Origin: Proteiniborus ethanoligenes
Lineage (GTDB): Bacteria > Bacillota > Clostridia > Tissierellales > Proteiniboraceae
DNA: 46,648 nucleotides
Direction: 5' to 3'
Assembly (NCBI RefSeq): GCF_900107485.1
Contig: NZ_FNQE01000030.1
Coordinates: 1-46,648 of the forward strand
A program made the translations under genes and the position numbers. Positions 33,942 to 43,005 of this stretch are shown one piece after another; the stretch's first letter is position 1; the number at the start of each line of letters is the position of its first letter. The notes under the pieces are model-generated. The model was not told where the DNA came from, ran no database searches, and was given only the letters and a program-made list of their open reading frames with translations.

Positions 33942-35327
33942 TTATTGTTTTAAAGTATGGATTGGACTGCCTAATGCCAGATGTGCTGCTTCCATAACTG
34001 TTTCTGAAAGCGTTGGATGAGGGTGAATTCCTCTAGCTAAATCTTCTAGAGTTCCTTCTAGCTCCATGGTCATGACCCCTTCTGCAATCATGTCTGTAGC
34101 AGTGGATGCCATCATATGAACTCCTAAAATCTCACCGTATTCTTTACTTGCTACAATCTTTACAAATCCATCTCTTTCCCCTTCTGCTAATGCCTTACCA
34201 TTCGCACCTAATGGGAAATTGCCTACTACTATATCATAGCCTTTTTCCCTTGCTTCATCTTCTGTTAAGCCTACAGTTGCAATTTCAGGGAAGCTGTATA
34301 TACATGATGGTATCTTATCATAACTCATTTTACTGTCCTTGCCCATTATGTTTTCAACGGCAATTATACCCTCTGCTGAGGCTACATGAGCCAGTAAATC
34401 TTTCCCGTTTACATCTCCTATTGCATATACTCCCTCAATGTTAGTTCTCAACCTTTCATCTGTAATGATACCTTTTCTATCAGTTTCAAGGTTTAAGCTT
34501 TCTAAGCCTTTTAAATTAGGAGTTCTTCCTAGACTGACTAGTATCTTATCTCCTTCAAAGATTTTTTCCTCTCCATTTACTTCTACTACTATTTTATTTC
34601 CTTCAAATTTTTTGTGCTTCACTCCATAAACTATCTTTACACCTTTTCTAGTTAATACCTTTGCCATTGCTTCACTTAGGTCTTTATCGATTCCTGACAA
34701 TATCCTTGGAGAACGTTGAAGTATGGTTACTTTACTGCCAAGTGCATTATATAATGTTGCAAACTCGATGCTTATAGTACCTGCACCTACTACTATTAAA
34801 TGCTCTGGAATTTCCTTTGGATCAAGAACTTCTGTGCTAGTAACAGCATAACCTTGCTCGAAAGATTCTTTTATACCTTCTACCTCTGGTATCATAGGAG
34901 ATGAGCCTGTAGCAATGATTAGGTTTTTAATATTTAGCACTTCATCATTTACTTTTACAGTGTTTTTGTCTACAACTTCACCAAAGCCTTTGTAAATGTC
35001 TACACCATTTTTTTCTAATAATAGCTTTACTCCACTTGTCAATCTCTTAACTGCTTGATTCTTTCTCTTAACCATTCCATCAACATTAACAGATACTAAA
35101 CTTTTGTCCCCAATATTGATGCCATACTTATCTGCATTCATTATGCTTTCGTATACCTTTGCACTCTTTAATAATGTTTTAGTAGGTATACAGCCTACAT
35201 TGAGGCACACTCCTCCTAATTCACCTGCTTCAACAATTGCAGTCTTAGCTCCCATTTGCGCAGCCTTAATGGCAGCTACATAGCCTCCTGGACCTGCTCC
35301 AAGAATTAAAATGTCATACTGTTTCAT
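33942..35327 (-). CDS. lpdA: Dihydrolipoamide dehydrogenase (E3)
   Basis: A 461-residue flavoprotein disulfide reductase with GAGPGGYVAAIKAAQ (FAD), GGVCLNVGCIPTK (redox disulfide), VVGAGTISIEFA (NAD), AIGDVNG, and the C-terminal active base HPHPTLSE. It re-oxidises dihydrolipoamide on E2 with NAD+. Last gene of the PDH operon, 13 bases after E2. RBS AAAGGAGG. Confidence 0.96.
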   Translation of the reverse strand: MKQYDILILGAGPGGYVAAIKAAQMGAKTAIVEAGELGGVCLNVGCIPTKTLLKSAKVYESIMNADKYGINIGDKSLVSVNVDGMVKRKNQAVKRLTSGVKLLLEKNGVDIYKGFGEVVDKNTVKVNDEVLNIKNLIIATGSSPMIPEVEGIKESFEQGYAVTSTEVLDPKEIPEHLIVVGAGTISIEFATLYNALGSKVTILQRSPRILSGIDKDLSEAMAKVLTRKGVKIVYGVKHKKFEGNKIVVEVNGEEKIFEGDKILVSLGRTPNLKGLESLNLETDRKGIITDERLRTNIEGVYAIGDVNGKDLLAHVASAEGIIAVENIMGKDSKMSYDKIPSCIYSFPEIATVGLTEDEAREKGYDIVVGNFPLGANGKALAEGERDGFVKIVASKEYGEILGVHMMASTATDMIAEGVMTMELEGTLEDLARGIHPHPTLSETVMEAAHLALGSPIHTLKQ

Positions 35328-35340
35328 CCTTTGACCTCCT

Positions 35341-36636
35341 TTAGCTTAGTAACAGCAACATAGGGTTACTCAAAAGCTCCTTTAGCCTCATTAAAAATCT
35401 TCCTGCGTCTCCACCATCTATGATTCTGTGGTCAATGCTCAGAGATACAGGCATCATATGCCTAATAACTATTTCATCATTTAATACCACTGGTTTTTTA
35501 TCAATCTTTCCTATTCCTAGTATTGCCACTTCAGGATACCTTATTACTGGCACTCCATAGGTTGAACCCAAAGCACCATAGTTTGTTATTGTAAAGGTTC
35601 CACCATATAGTTCCTCTATACCTATAGTTCTATTTCTAGTTTTTTCAATTGTTTCATCTAAATCCTTTGCTAATTCTAATATTCCCTTACTATCAACGTT
35701 TTTAATAACTGGAACCATTAACCCTTCTTGAGTATCTGTTGCTATACCAATATTATAATATCTTTTGTAAATAATTTCATCCTTTATATCATCAAAACTG
35801 GAATTAAATACAGGGAATTCCTTTAAGGCTATTGTTAAGGCCTTTATAATAAACGGTATATAGGTTAGATTTATACCTTTATCTATGGCTATTTCTTTTT
35901 GTTCTGTTCTTATTTTTACTAGCTCAGTTACATCAAATTCATCCATTGTAGTAGCATGTGGAATTATGGTCTTGGATAAAACCATGTTTTCTGCAACAGT
36001 TTTTCTAAGCCTTGATATAGGAACTCTTTCTACTTCGCCATATACCTTTATTTCCTCACGTATGGCTGGTTGCTTTATGAAGGTATCTCCTACTGGTTGG
36101 ATAAATACATTGCTTTCTTTTATATCTTTGTTTTTCTCATTATAGGATTGTATATCTTCCTTCATCACTCTTCCAGCAGGTCCTGTACCCTTTACTTGAT
36201 TTATGTCCACTCCTAAATCCTTAGCTAGCTTTCTGGCTACAGGAGTTGCAAGCACCTTGACTTTTATGTCTTTTTCTTCATATTTCCCCTCATCACTGCT
36301 TTCTATAATCTCAGAAGATACTTCTATTTCACCTACTACACCTGCACCTTTTTCATCCTCACTTACAGGCTCTTGCTCTTTTTTAGTTTCTGAGAGTTCC
36401 CTTCCGTCATCTATAATTACTACTGTATTCCCTACGTGGATTGTATCTCCTACCTCAGCCATAAGCTTATTTATTTTGCCCCCTACTGGTGATGGTATCT
36501 CTGCATTTACCTTGTCTGTTTCTACAAGAAATAGTGAATCACCTTCTTTTATATTATCTCCTTCTTTTACAAACCATTTAAGAAGTACTCCCTCGTGAAT
36601 ACCTTCTCCAATATCTGCAAATTTAAATTCAAACAT
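35341..36636 (-). CDS. pdhC: Pyruvate dehydrogenase E2, dihydrolipoyl acetyltransferase
   Basis: A 431-residue E2 chain. There is one lipoyl domain (1-78) with lipoyl Lys42 (ETDKVNAE), an acidic linker, a peripheral subunit-binding domain (about 130-165; LATPVARKLAKDLG...GTGPAGRVMKEDI), a second linker, and the catalytic domain (about 205-431) with HRIIDGG and the active His. It transfers the acyl group to CoA. A branched-chain or acetoin complex is possible, but the E1 subunits look pyruvate-type. Confidence 0.92.
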   Translation of the reverse strand: MFEFKFADIGEGIHEGVLLKWFVKEGDNIKEGDSLFLVETDKVNAEIPSPVGGKINKLMAEVGDTIHVGNTVVIIDDGRELSETKKEQEPVSEDEKGAGVVGEIEVSSEIIESSDEGKYEEKDIKVKVLATPVARKLAKDLGVDINQVKGTGPAGRVMKEDIQSYNEKNKDIKESNVFIQPVGDTFIKQPAIREEIKVYGEVERVPISRLRKTVAENMVLSKTIIPHATTMDEFDVTELVKIRTEQKEIAIDKGINLTYIPFIIKALTIALKEFPVFNSSFDDIKDEIIYKRYYNIGIATDTQEGLMVPVIKNVDSKGILELAKDLDETIEKTRNRTIGIEELYGGTFTITNYGALGSTYGVPVIRYPEVAILGIGKIDKKPVVLNDEIVIRHMMPVSLSIDHRIIDGGDAGRFLMRLKELLSNPMLLLLS

Positions 36637-36647
36637 TTAATCACCTC

Positions 36648-37625
36648 CTAGAACTTTACTACTTCTCTGATTTTATAAGCTATTTTCTTTGGTTCAATAA
36701 TAAAATGATGCTCTCCCTTTGGTAGTGGAACAGTTATATCAAATCCAGTAAGTCGTGTAGGTGGAGCCTCCAGATATAAAAACGCTCCTTCATTTACTAT
36801 GGATATAAGCTCTGCACCTGCCCCAAAGGATTTTACTGCTTCATGGACAACTAGAAACCTTCCTGTTTTCTTTACTGATTCAATTATTGTTTCCTTGTCT
36901 ATTGGAGATATAGTTCTCAAATCTATTAATTCAACGTTGATTCCTTCTTTTTCTACTTCCTCTATTGCCTTTTGAGCTTCTCTAACTAAGGCACCCCATG
37001 TTACTACAGTTATATCCTTTCCACTTTTAACTATCTTAGCCTTTCCTATTGGAACTGTATAATCTTCCTCAGGAACCTCTTGCTTAAAGGCCCTATATAT
37101 TCTCTTTGGCTCCATAAATATTACTGGGTCTGGATCTCTTATTGCTGATAGTAATAAGCCTTTTGTGTCATAGGGTGTAGAAGGGATTACAACCTTTAGT
37201 CCTGGAATATGTGAGAATATTGCTTCTAAGCTTTCCGAATGATGCTCTAAGGCTCTAATTCCACCACCATAGGGCATTCTTATTACCATAGGAAGATTGT
37301 ATTTGCCCCTACTTCTATTCCTCATTCTAGCAGCATGTGCAAGTATTTGATTGACTGCTGGAAGTACAAATCCTGAAAATTGAATTTCAACAACAGGTTT
37401 AAGTCCGTTTATGGCCATTCCAATAGCTGACCCAACTATTGCTGCCTCTGAAAGTGGTGTGTCAAAGCATCTATCCTTACCGTATTTTTGCTGTAGCCCA
37501 ACTGTAGCTCTAAAAACTCCACCTTCATGACCTACGTCTTCTCCATAAACTACAACAGACTTATCTCTTTCCATTTCTTTATCTAATGCATGTGTCAATG
37601 CACCTATATTATTTAGTAATGCCAT
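36648..37625 (-). CDS. pdhB: Pyruvate dehydrogenase E1 beta
   Basis: A 325-residue E1 beta subunit: YGEDVGHEGGVFRAT, FDTPLSEAAIVGSAIGMA, EIQFSGFVLPAVNQI, MPYGGGIRALEHHSES, and LIDLRTISPIDKETI. It completes the ThDP active site with E1 alpha. The last base of the alpha stop overlaps its start region (37625 shared), so translation is coupled. Confidence 0.94.
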   Translation of the reverse strand: MALLNNIGALTHALDKEMERDKSVVVYGEDVGHEGGVFRATVGLQQKYGKDRCFDTPLSEAAIVGSAIGMAINGLKPVVEIQFSGFVLPAVNQILAHAARMRNRSRGKYNLPMVIRMPYGGGIRALEHHSESLEAIFSHIPGLKVVIPSTPYDTKGLLLSAIRDPDPVIFMEPKRIYRAFKQEVPEEDYTVPIGKAKIVKSGKDITVVTWGALVREAQKAIEEVEKEGINVELIDLRTISPIDKETIIESVKKTGRFLVVHEAVKSFGAGAELISIVNEGAFLYLEAPPTRLTGFDITVPLPKGEHHFIIEPKKIAYKIREVVKF

Positions 37626-38710
37626 TATTGTCCCTCCTCTTCAAGATACTTCTTATATTCTTCATATTGCTCTATTAAGTTTGGAGTCATTTCATCATAA
37701 GTGTATTTAAATACATCCTCTAATGAAACTAATCCTGATTCTTCAACTTTCTTAAAGGTTTCCCCTACATAGCTTTCATATTCCTCATAAAGTGCTTTAT
37801 CCTTTTCTTCACTCCATAAGCCTTTATCTATGAGATACTTCTTAAATCTTTCAATTGGATCTTTCTTTTCCCATTCTTTAACCTCACTATCATCACGATA
37901 TATTGTTGGATCATCTGAAGTTGTGTGAGGCCCTAGTCTATATGTTACTGCCTCAATAATAGTAGGTCCTTCACCTCTTCTAGCTCTATCTACTGCTTCC
38001 TTTGTTGCTGCATACATTGCTAGAACATCATTACCATCCACCTGAATACCAGGTATTCCATAGGCTATTGCCTTTTGTGCCAATGTTTTTGACTTTGTCT
38101 GCATACTCCTAGGCACTGATATAGCCCATTGGTTGTTTTGAATTAGGAATATTACAGGTGCATGAAATACAGCAGCAAAATTTACTGCCTCGTGGAACTC
38201 TCCCTGTGATGTCCCCCCATCTCCAACATATGCAATAGCCACATCATTTTCTCCTTTTATCTTTGAAGCCATAGCTATGCCAGTCGCATGGTTTAGCTGT
38301 GATGCTATAGGAACGGACACAGGAAGCATTTTTACATCTTCAGAAAACTTGCTGCCTATTTCATTTCCATACCAGTACAGGTATACCTGCTCTAGAGATA
38401 CTCCCTTGTAAAGCCATGCCCCTAGCTCCCTAAAGGCTGGAACTAACCAATCACTTTTTTCTATAGCTGCTATGGAGCCTACTTGAGCAGCCTCTTGACC
38501 TCTATTAGGCGCATATGTGAGCATCCTACCCTGACGTTGGTATTGCAATGCTTTTATGTCTGCCACCTTTGCCAGAACCATAGTGTGGTACATCTTCAAT
38601 AGATTATCATTCTCAATAAAAGGCTCTAAATTAGCATCTACTATGTTTCCTTCATAATCTAGTATATTAAGCATCTCTTCTTTTAATGGATTAAACTTTT
38701 CTGTTAACAT
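37625..38710 (-). CDS. pdhA: Pyruvate dehydrogenase E1 alpha
   Basis: A 361-residue E1 alpha with the ThDP motif GDGGTSQGEFHEAVNFA and closing NN, RQGRMLTYAPNRGQEAAQVGS, PVSVPIASQLNHATG, and a phosphorylation-loop-like RLGPHTTSDDPT. The N-terminal FNPLKEEMLNILDYEGNIVD resembles Gram-positive pyruvate-type E1 alpha. It decarboxylates pyruvate. The ATG at 38710 is chosen for AGGAGG 9 bases upstream; an ATG at 38749 lies before that RBS. Confidence 0.93.
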   Translation of the reverse strand: MLTEKFNPLKEEMLNILDYEGNIVDANLEPFIENDNLLKMYHTMVLAKVADIKALQYQRQGRMLTYAPNRGQEAAQVGSIAAIEKSDWLVPAFRELGAWLYKGVSLEQVYLYWYGNEIGSKFSEDVKMLPVSVPIASQLNHATGIAMASKIKGENDVAIAYVGDGGTSQGEFHEAVNFAAVFHAPVIFLIQNNQWAISVPRSMQTKSKTLAQKAIAYGIPGIQVDGNDVLAMYAATKEAVDRARRGEGPTIIEAVTYRLGPHTTSDDPTIYRDDSEVKEWEKKDPIERFKKYLIDKGLWSEEKDKALYEEYESYVGETFKKVEESGLVSLEDVFKYTYDEMTPNLIEQYEEYKKYLEEEGQ

Positions 38711-38829
38711 TAAATCAATCCTCCTATTCTTTGCTTTAATAGTTTTCATATATGGAAAACTAATCCTCTAAAATTAAATTAGTTTTGTTCTCTTACTTTA
38801 ATATTACCCTTTTAAATGGAAATAAAAAC

Positions 38830-38858
38830 ATAGTTAATTTTTTGATAATTTTTGTCAA
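38830..38858 (-). promoter_or_regulatory. Candidate promoter of the PDH operon
   Basis: Minus strand TTGACA (38853-38858), 17 bases, AACTAT (38830-38835). The -10 is weak. The leader of about 115 bases shows no recognised riboswitch. Confidence 0.45.
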
Positions 38859-38867
38859 AATAAAAAT

Positions 38868-38926
38868 AGAGATCTTTTTAAATCTTAAGAAAACGAAATT
38901 ATCATCTTAAGAACATGCCGATCTCT
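38868..38926 (-). terminator. Terminator of the two-component operon
   Basis: AGAGATC (38868-38874) with GATCTCT (38920-38926) closes a stem that has an inner TCTTAAGA repeat; the minus strand continues ATTTTTATTTT. It follows the response regulator gene. Confidence 0.7.
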
Positions 38927-38955
38927 AATATATATGCTCTATACTATTAGTTTTT

Positions 38956-39648
38956 TTAATCTTCCCTCAGTCTATACTTGTTCTGAGGTCTCCCAACTTT
39001 TCCATATTCAAGCTCAAGGACTATTTTTTGTTCTTTTTCTAGAAAATCTAAATATCTTCTTGCTGTAATTCTTGAGACTCCAATATCCTTAGCTACCTGC
39101 TGAGCGGTAAAGGTTTTCCCCTTCATTTCTTCTATATACTCTAATACTTTTTCATAGGTATATTGACTAAATCCTTTAACTTCTCCGATATCCTCTAGGA
39201 GATTAGTAGCGGCTTTCTTTTCATTTAGAAGGTATTTATCAATTATTTCTTGGTTTATACAACCATTAGTTTCAAGTCCCTTTTTTCTGTTTCTATATTG
39301 ATTCATTGCTTCTTTGAACCTTTCGAATACAAAAGGCTTAATAATATAATCTACTGCTCCATATCTAAAGGCCTCTTCCACAGATTCCATATTTCTATCA
39401 GCAGTTATTAATATTACATCAATTTTCATATCTTTTTTCCGTATCCATTTTAAAAGCTCTAAACCCTTCCCCTGTGGGAAAAATATGTCTAATAAAATGA
39501 GATCAGGACATTCTTCTAAAATCAGTTCCTTAGCTCTTTCTATTGAACTTGCACTATTTAGTAGCTTATAGCCTTCTACTCTTTTTAAAAATTTTTCGTT
39601 TATTTCCCTAACCATAGGATCATCTTCAACTATTAAAACCTTTATCAA
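38956..39648 (-). CDS. Response regulator, CitB/DcuR type
   Basis: About 230 residues. The receiver domain (1-120) has the acidic pair in VEDD, the phosphate acceptor Asp in LILLDIFFP, and the conserved Lys in YIIKPF. The C-terminal part (about 175-230) has a helix-turn-helix (FTAQQVAKDIGVSRITARRYLDFLE). This is the CitB/DcuR/MalR group, which answers extracellular carboxylate or related signals. It starts at TTG (39648), one base after the kinase stop, with AGGAGG 7 bases upstream. Confidence 0.88.
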   Translation of the reverse strand: MIKVLIVEDDPMVREINEKFLKRVEGYKLLNSASSIERAKELILEECPDLILLDIFFPQGKGLELLKWIRKKDMKIDVILITADRNMESVEEAFRYGAVDYIIKPFVFERFKEAMNQYRNRKKGLETNGCINQEIIDKYLLNEKKAATNLLEDIGEVKGFSQYTYEKVLEYIEEMKGKTFTAQQVAKDIGVSRITARRYLDFLEKEQKIVLELEYGKVGRPQNKYRLRED

Positions 39649-39649
39649 A

Positions 39650-41224
39650 TTAATCCCTCCTATTTGCTGGAATAAATACATTCCAGCTTGTCCCTTTATC
39701 AGAATTAAGCTCTATTATCCCATCTGCTTCATCTATGATTTTTTTAACTATGTTTAATCCATACCCTCTATTCCCTACTTTAGTAGTAAATCCTTTTTTA
39801 AAAATCTTATCTCTCATCTCTTTTTTTATTCCCAATCCATTGTCCTTAACTATTATTCTTAATCCATCTGTGTCCGAATTGATCTTAATATAAAGCTTCC
39901 CATTTTCTATTTTAACTAACTCATCTATAGCATTTTCTATTAAGTTCCCAACTATAGAACATACCTCGTCAACAGTAACTGTATCTGGAATAACTGTTAA
40001 GTTTGAACTAGGATCTATTATCATTTCTATTTTAGATTCAGATGCTTTATTATACTTTGAAAGCAATATCCCAGCTAAATGAGCATCCTTTATCTTATAT
40101 GTTAATGTTCCTAATATCTCATGTCTTCTGTCAGATAAATCAGATATATAATCAATAGCCTTGTTATATTCTTCTAGTTGTATAAGTCCTGATATAGTAT
40201 GAAGCTTATTCAGGAATTCATGATTTTGAGCTCTAAGGTCATTAGTAAGCTTTTTTATACCTGTAAGCTCTTCTGCCATGCGTTTAACCTCAGATAAATC
40301 TTGAAAGCTAGATACTACTCCTATTATTTCGTTTCTATGATCTTTCATTATAGTATGACTACAAAGAAGTACTTTCCTAAGGTTTATTTTAACCTCTTCA
40401 TTATATATAGATTCACCATTTTCTAACACTTCACTTAACTGTTTTGTATATGCTAGGTTTAAATCGTATATATTCTTCCCTACATCTTCGTCTTTCAAGC
40501 CAAGAATATCTTTTGCATTCTTGTTTAATAATATAATTTTTCCTTTTTCATCAATTGCCATAATCCCATTTTTTAAGCTATGGATTATATTATCTCTTTG
40601 CCCAAGTAAAAGTGCGATTTCTTTCGGCTCTAAACCAAAAATAGTCTTTTTAATATTGTAAGAAAGAACTGCTGCGCAAATAACACCTACAATAAGTCCT
40701 ACTAAAAGAGTCTTCCAAAAATTAAATATATAGGGTCCTATTTCTTCGTATACCGTGTTGTTTAAGAGTCCCACCAATACTGCTCCAACTTGTTCTCCTT
40801 CATGGTAAATTGGTGCAAAAGCTCTTATAGCTGATATTAGTACATTTCTGTCTGCCGAAACATAAGCCTCTCCTGTTTTTAATACCCTTTCTTCCCCGCC
40901 ACTAATATATTTTTTCCCTAAATCATATTCTATAGGATATGAGTACTTTATACCCTCCATATCCATAACAATAATATATTGAAATCTAGTCTCATGTCTA
41001 AAGCTTTCAATCTTGTCTTGTATAACTCTATAATCCTTTGTTGTAGCCAAAGTCTCTTTTATAATATCCATAGAAGCTATAGTTACTGCCAAGTCCATAG
41101 CATTATTTTCCATTTGATTCTCTATGGTGTTTTCAACTTGCTTAAAGGTTAATACGCCAACACCACCTACTACTACAATAAGCATCAAGGTCATAAATAT
41201 AGTAATCTTATACTGTAGTTTCAT
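39650..41224 (-). CDS. Sensor histidine kinase, CitA/DcuS type
   Basis: A kinase of about 524 residues. TM1 (about 4-27), an outside sensor domain of about 145 residues (Cache-like; FQYIIVMDMEGIKYSYP...GEAYVSADRNVLIS), TM2 (about 165-188), a PAS domain (about 205-310), the SpoOB-like H-box with LRAQNHEFLNKLHTISG, and an ATPase with LIENAIDEL, DNGLGIK and GYGLNIVKK. The ATG at 41224 follows AAGGGG; an ATG at 41260 adds 12 residues without an RBS. It sits 86 bases downstream of the FMN-binding lipoprotein gene. Confidence 0.88.
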   Translation of the reverse strand: MKLQYKITIFMTLMLIVVVGGVGVLTFKQVENTIENQMENNAMDLAVTIASMDIIKETLATTKDYRVIQDKIESFRHETRFQYIIVMDMEGIKYSYPIEYDLGKKYISGGEERVLKTGEAYVSADRNVLISAIRAFAPIYHEGEQVGAVLVGLLNNTVYEEIGPYIFNFWKTLLVGLIVGVICAAVLSYNIKKTIFGLEPKEIALLLGQRDNIIHSLKNGIMAIDEKGKIILLNKNAKDILGLKDEDVGKNIYDLNLAYTKQLSEVLENGESIYNEEVKINLRKVLLCSHTIMKDHRNEIIGVVSSFQDLSEVKRMAEELTGIKKLTNDLRAQNHEFLNKLHTISGLIQLEEYNKAIDYISDLSDRRHEILGTLTYKIKDAHLAGILLSKYNKASESKIEMIIDPSSNLTVIPDTVTVDEVCSIVGNLIENAIDELVKIENGKLYIKINSDTDGLRIIVKDNGLGIKKEMRDKIFKKGFTTKVGNRGYGLNIVKKIIDEADGIIELNSDKGTSWNVFIPANRRD

Positions 41225-41310
41225 ACTAATACCCCTTTTGTTATAATCCGTAATAAACAAAACTTCTTCCGGAGAAGTCTTGGCTATTATTCATGGACGA
41301 ATGCAATGTA

Positions 41311-41667
41311 TTATTTATTTGGTGCTATAAGTGCCTTATTAAGCCCATCATTAATAGCTTCAATAAGCCCAACACTTGTATAGGAAGCACCAGCAACAAC
41401 ATCAACGTTTGCATTATTAGTTTTTATTACTTTTTTAGGTATTTTATCGTAAACAATAACTGCCAGTTCTGGCATTTCATATTCTTCAATTACTAGGATA
41501 TCTATTATACTGTATTCATCTGTAGTAACTATTACTCTAATAGGACCATGATGGCCTTCTCCAACGCCAACATATTCTCCTGGATTATATAGCTGTTTTT
41601 TAGGTCCACAGCCTAATAATCCTGTACATAATATTATTATAATTAAAATGAAAATAGTCTTTCTCAT
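41311..41667 (-). CDS. FMN-binding lipoprotein
   Basis: A 118-residue exported protein with a lipobox LLGC (Cys20) and one FMN-binding domain. DVVAGAS (Asp89 to Ser95) matches the ApbE target pattern Dxx(S/T)GA(T/S), with Ala in place of the first S/T; Ser95 would carry the phosphodiester-linked FMN. HHGPIRVIVTTDEYSIIDI is typical of the fold. It would be an extracytosolic electron carrier. A matching ApbE is encoded at 45220. It is first in an operon with the sensor kinase and regulator. Confidence 0.85.
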   Translation of the reverse strand: MRKTIFILIIIILCTGLLGCGPKKQLYNPGEYVGVGEGHHGPIRVIVTTDEYSIIDILVIEEYEMPELAVIVYDKIPKKVIKTNNANVDVVAGASYTSVGLIEAINDGLNKALIAPNK

Positions 41668-41753
41668 TTCTATCCTCTCCTTATGCCTAAGTAGAGATAA
41701 TATACTAGATATAAATACATGATTTTGGTCTTAATGTAAATATTGTTTATCCC

Positions 41754-41782
41754 ATTATACCATTTAGCAGGTCTTTTGTCAC
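41754..41782 (-). promoter_or_regulatory. Promoter of the FMN-lipoprotein/two-component operon
   Basis: Minus strand GTGACA (41777-41782), 17 bases, TATAAT (41754-41759). Leader about 80 bases. Confidence 0.6.
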
Positions 41783-41845
41783 ATGCTATGTCTTATTAGG
41801 CATTTTAAAAATATAATCCTTGGTTCAGCTCTTTGAGCAAATAAA

Positions 41846-41883
41846 AACCTATAGAATGTACTAAGTATTCCATCCTATAGGTT
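41846..41883 (-). terminator. Terminator of the ndh/polyprenyl synthase genes
   Basis: AACCTATAG (41846-41854) with CTATAGGTT (41875-41883) and an inner GAAT/ATTC pairing; the minus strand continues TTTATTTG. It follows the polyprenyl synthase stop by 38 bases. Confidence 0.8.
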
Positions 41884-41921
41884 GATTTAAAACAGCTCAT
41901 TAAAAAATTTTAATTTGGGAT

Positions 41922-42893
41922 CTAATAATCTCTTTTTAATAGATTTATAACCGTACTTCTGATTATATCCTTTGATTCACAATTTGGAAGCTTTTCAATC
42001 CTTGCAATTGCTTTTTCAGTATATCTATCTGCTACCTCTTTAGCACGACTAGTTCCATTATATAAATTGACTAATTCTATTATTTCCTTTGTTTCTTCAT
42101 CAGATAAATCTTTATTATCAATTAATTTTAATAACCTGCCATCCTTATCTTTTTCTAATGCTAATATTAAAGGCAAAGTATAATACCCTCTTTTTAAATC
42201 TCTTAATGCAGATTTACCTAGCTGTTCAGTATTACCATCATAATCAAGTATATCGTCTATTATTTGAAAAGCCATTCCTGCATTATATCCAATCTTTCCT
42301 AAGGATTTGGAAATCAGTTCATTGCACTTCGCTTCATTAGCTCCTGTATAAAAGCTTAATGCAAATAACGCAGCAGTCTTTCCTGATATTATTCTTATAT
42401 AATTTCTTAAGCTTGCGTGCTTAGCATATCTTAGATTATATTGAGTTATTTCTCCCATGCAAATCTTAGTTAAAGCCTTAGATATATTCTTTAAATCCTC
42501 CATATTATAATCATAATTCGCTAGCATATTGATACATTGGCAAAAGAGAAAGTCTCCAATATATACTGCATATTCCTTCCCGTATTTATACTGTACAGTC
42601 TCACTACCTCTTCTAAGCCTAGCATCATCAATAATATCATCATGAATTAAAGTCGCCATATGAAGCATTTCGATTACAGCAGCAATGTTATATATTTTTT
42701 CAGGATCAGGCTCTCCAAATTTACTTGATAGAAGAAGAAATGCGGGTCTAAGCATCTTTCCGCCACCATCAACCATTGGCAGTATTGCCTCTTCTAAATA
42801 CTTCTCTCTTGAACTAATATTCTTCTTTATAAGGTCTTTAACTTGATTTAATTCATGAAATAATACTGGATAGTCCTTCCAAAATCTATTCAT
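41922..42893 (-). CDS. Polyprenyl (heptaprenyl-type) diphosphate synthase
   Basis: A 323-residue trans-prenyltransferase. The first aspartate-rich motif is IHDDIIDDARLRRG, the second is QIIDDILDY, and GGGKMLRPAFLL is the expected N-terminal motif. It chains isopentenyl units for a quinone side chain, probably (demethyl)menaquinone. It follows the type II NADH dehydrogenase, which reduces quinone. RBS AAAGGTGAG. Confidence 0.9.
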   Translation of the reverse strand: MNRFWKDYPVLFHELNQVKDLIKKNISSREKYLEEAILPMVDGGGKMLRPAFLLLSSKFGEPDPEKIYNIAAVIEMLHMATLIHDDIIDDARLRRGSETVQYKYGKEYAVYIGDFLFCQCINMLANYDYNMEDLKNISKALTKICMGEITQYNLRYAKHASLRNYIRIISGKTAALFALSFYTGANEAKCNELISKSLGKIGYNAGMAFQIIDDILDYDGNTEQLGKSALRDLKRGYYTLPLILALEKDKDGRLLKLIDNKDLSDEETKEIIELVNLYNGTSRAKEVADRYTEKAIARIEKLPNCESKDIIRSTVINLLKRDY

Positions 42894-42903
42894 TTTCTCA
42901 CCT

Positions 42904-42936
42904 TTACCCGTCTAGTTTATAAATGATATTATGCAT
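42904..42936 (-). CDS. Possible 10-codon leader ORF
   Basis: ATG (42936) 8 bases after AAAGGAG opens a frame MHNIIYKLDG that stops at TAA (42904), overlapping the RBS of the polyprenyl synthase. It could couple translation of the next gene. It may be chance. Confidence 0.25.
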   Translation of the reverse strand: MHNIIYKLDG

Positions 42937-42959
42937 ATATATTCTCCTTTATAATGAAA

Positions 42960-42989
42960 TGTCCTTCTAAAGAAATCTTTAAAAGGACA
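42960..42989 (-). terminator. Hairpin after ndh
   Basis: A stem of 13 bases with one mismatch (arms 42960-42972 and 42977-42989), loop AAAT. The minus strand follows with TTTCATT, a weak T-run. It may cause partial termination or protect the ndh message. Confidence 0.5.
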
Positions 42990-43005
42990 CCCATTTTAGA
43001 AGTTA

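Noticed and set aside
38750-38868. Sigma-54 promoter for the PDH operon
   Set aside because: No GG-N10-GC type -24/-12 element was seen and the nearby regulator is not of the sigma-54 activator class.
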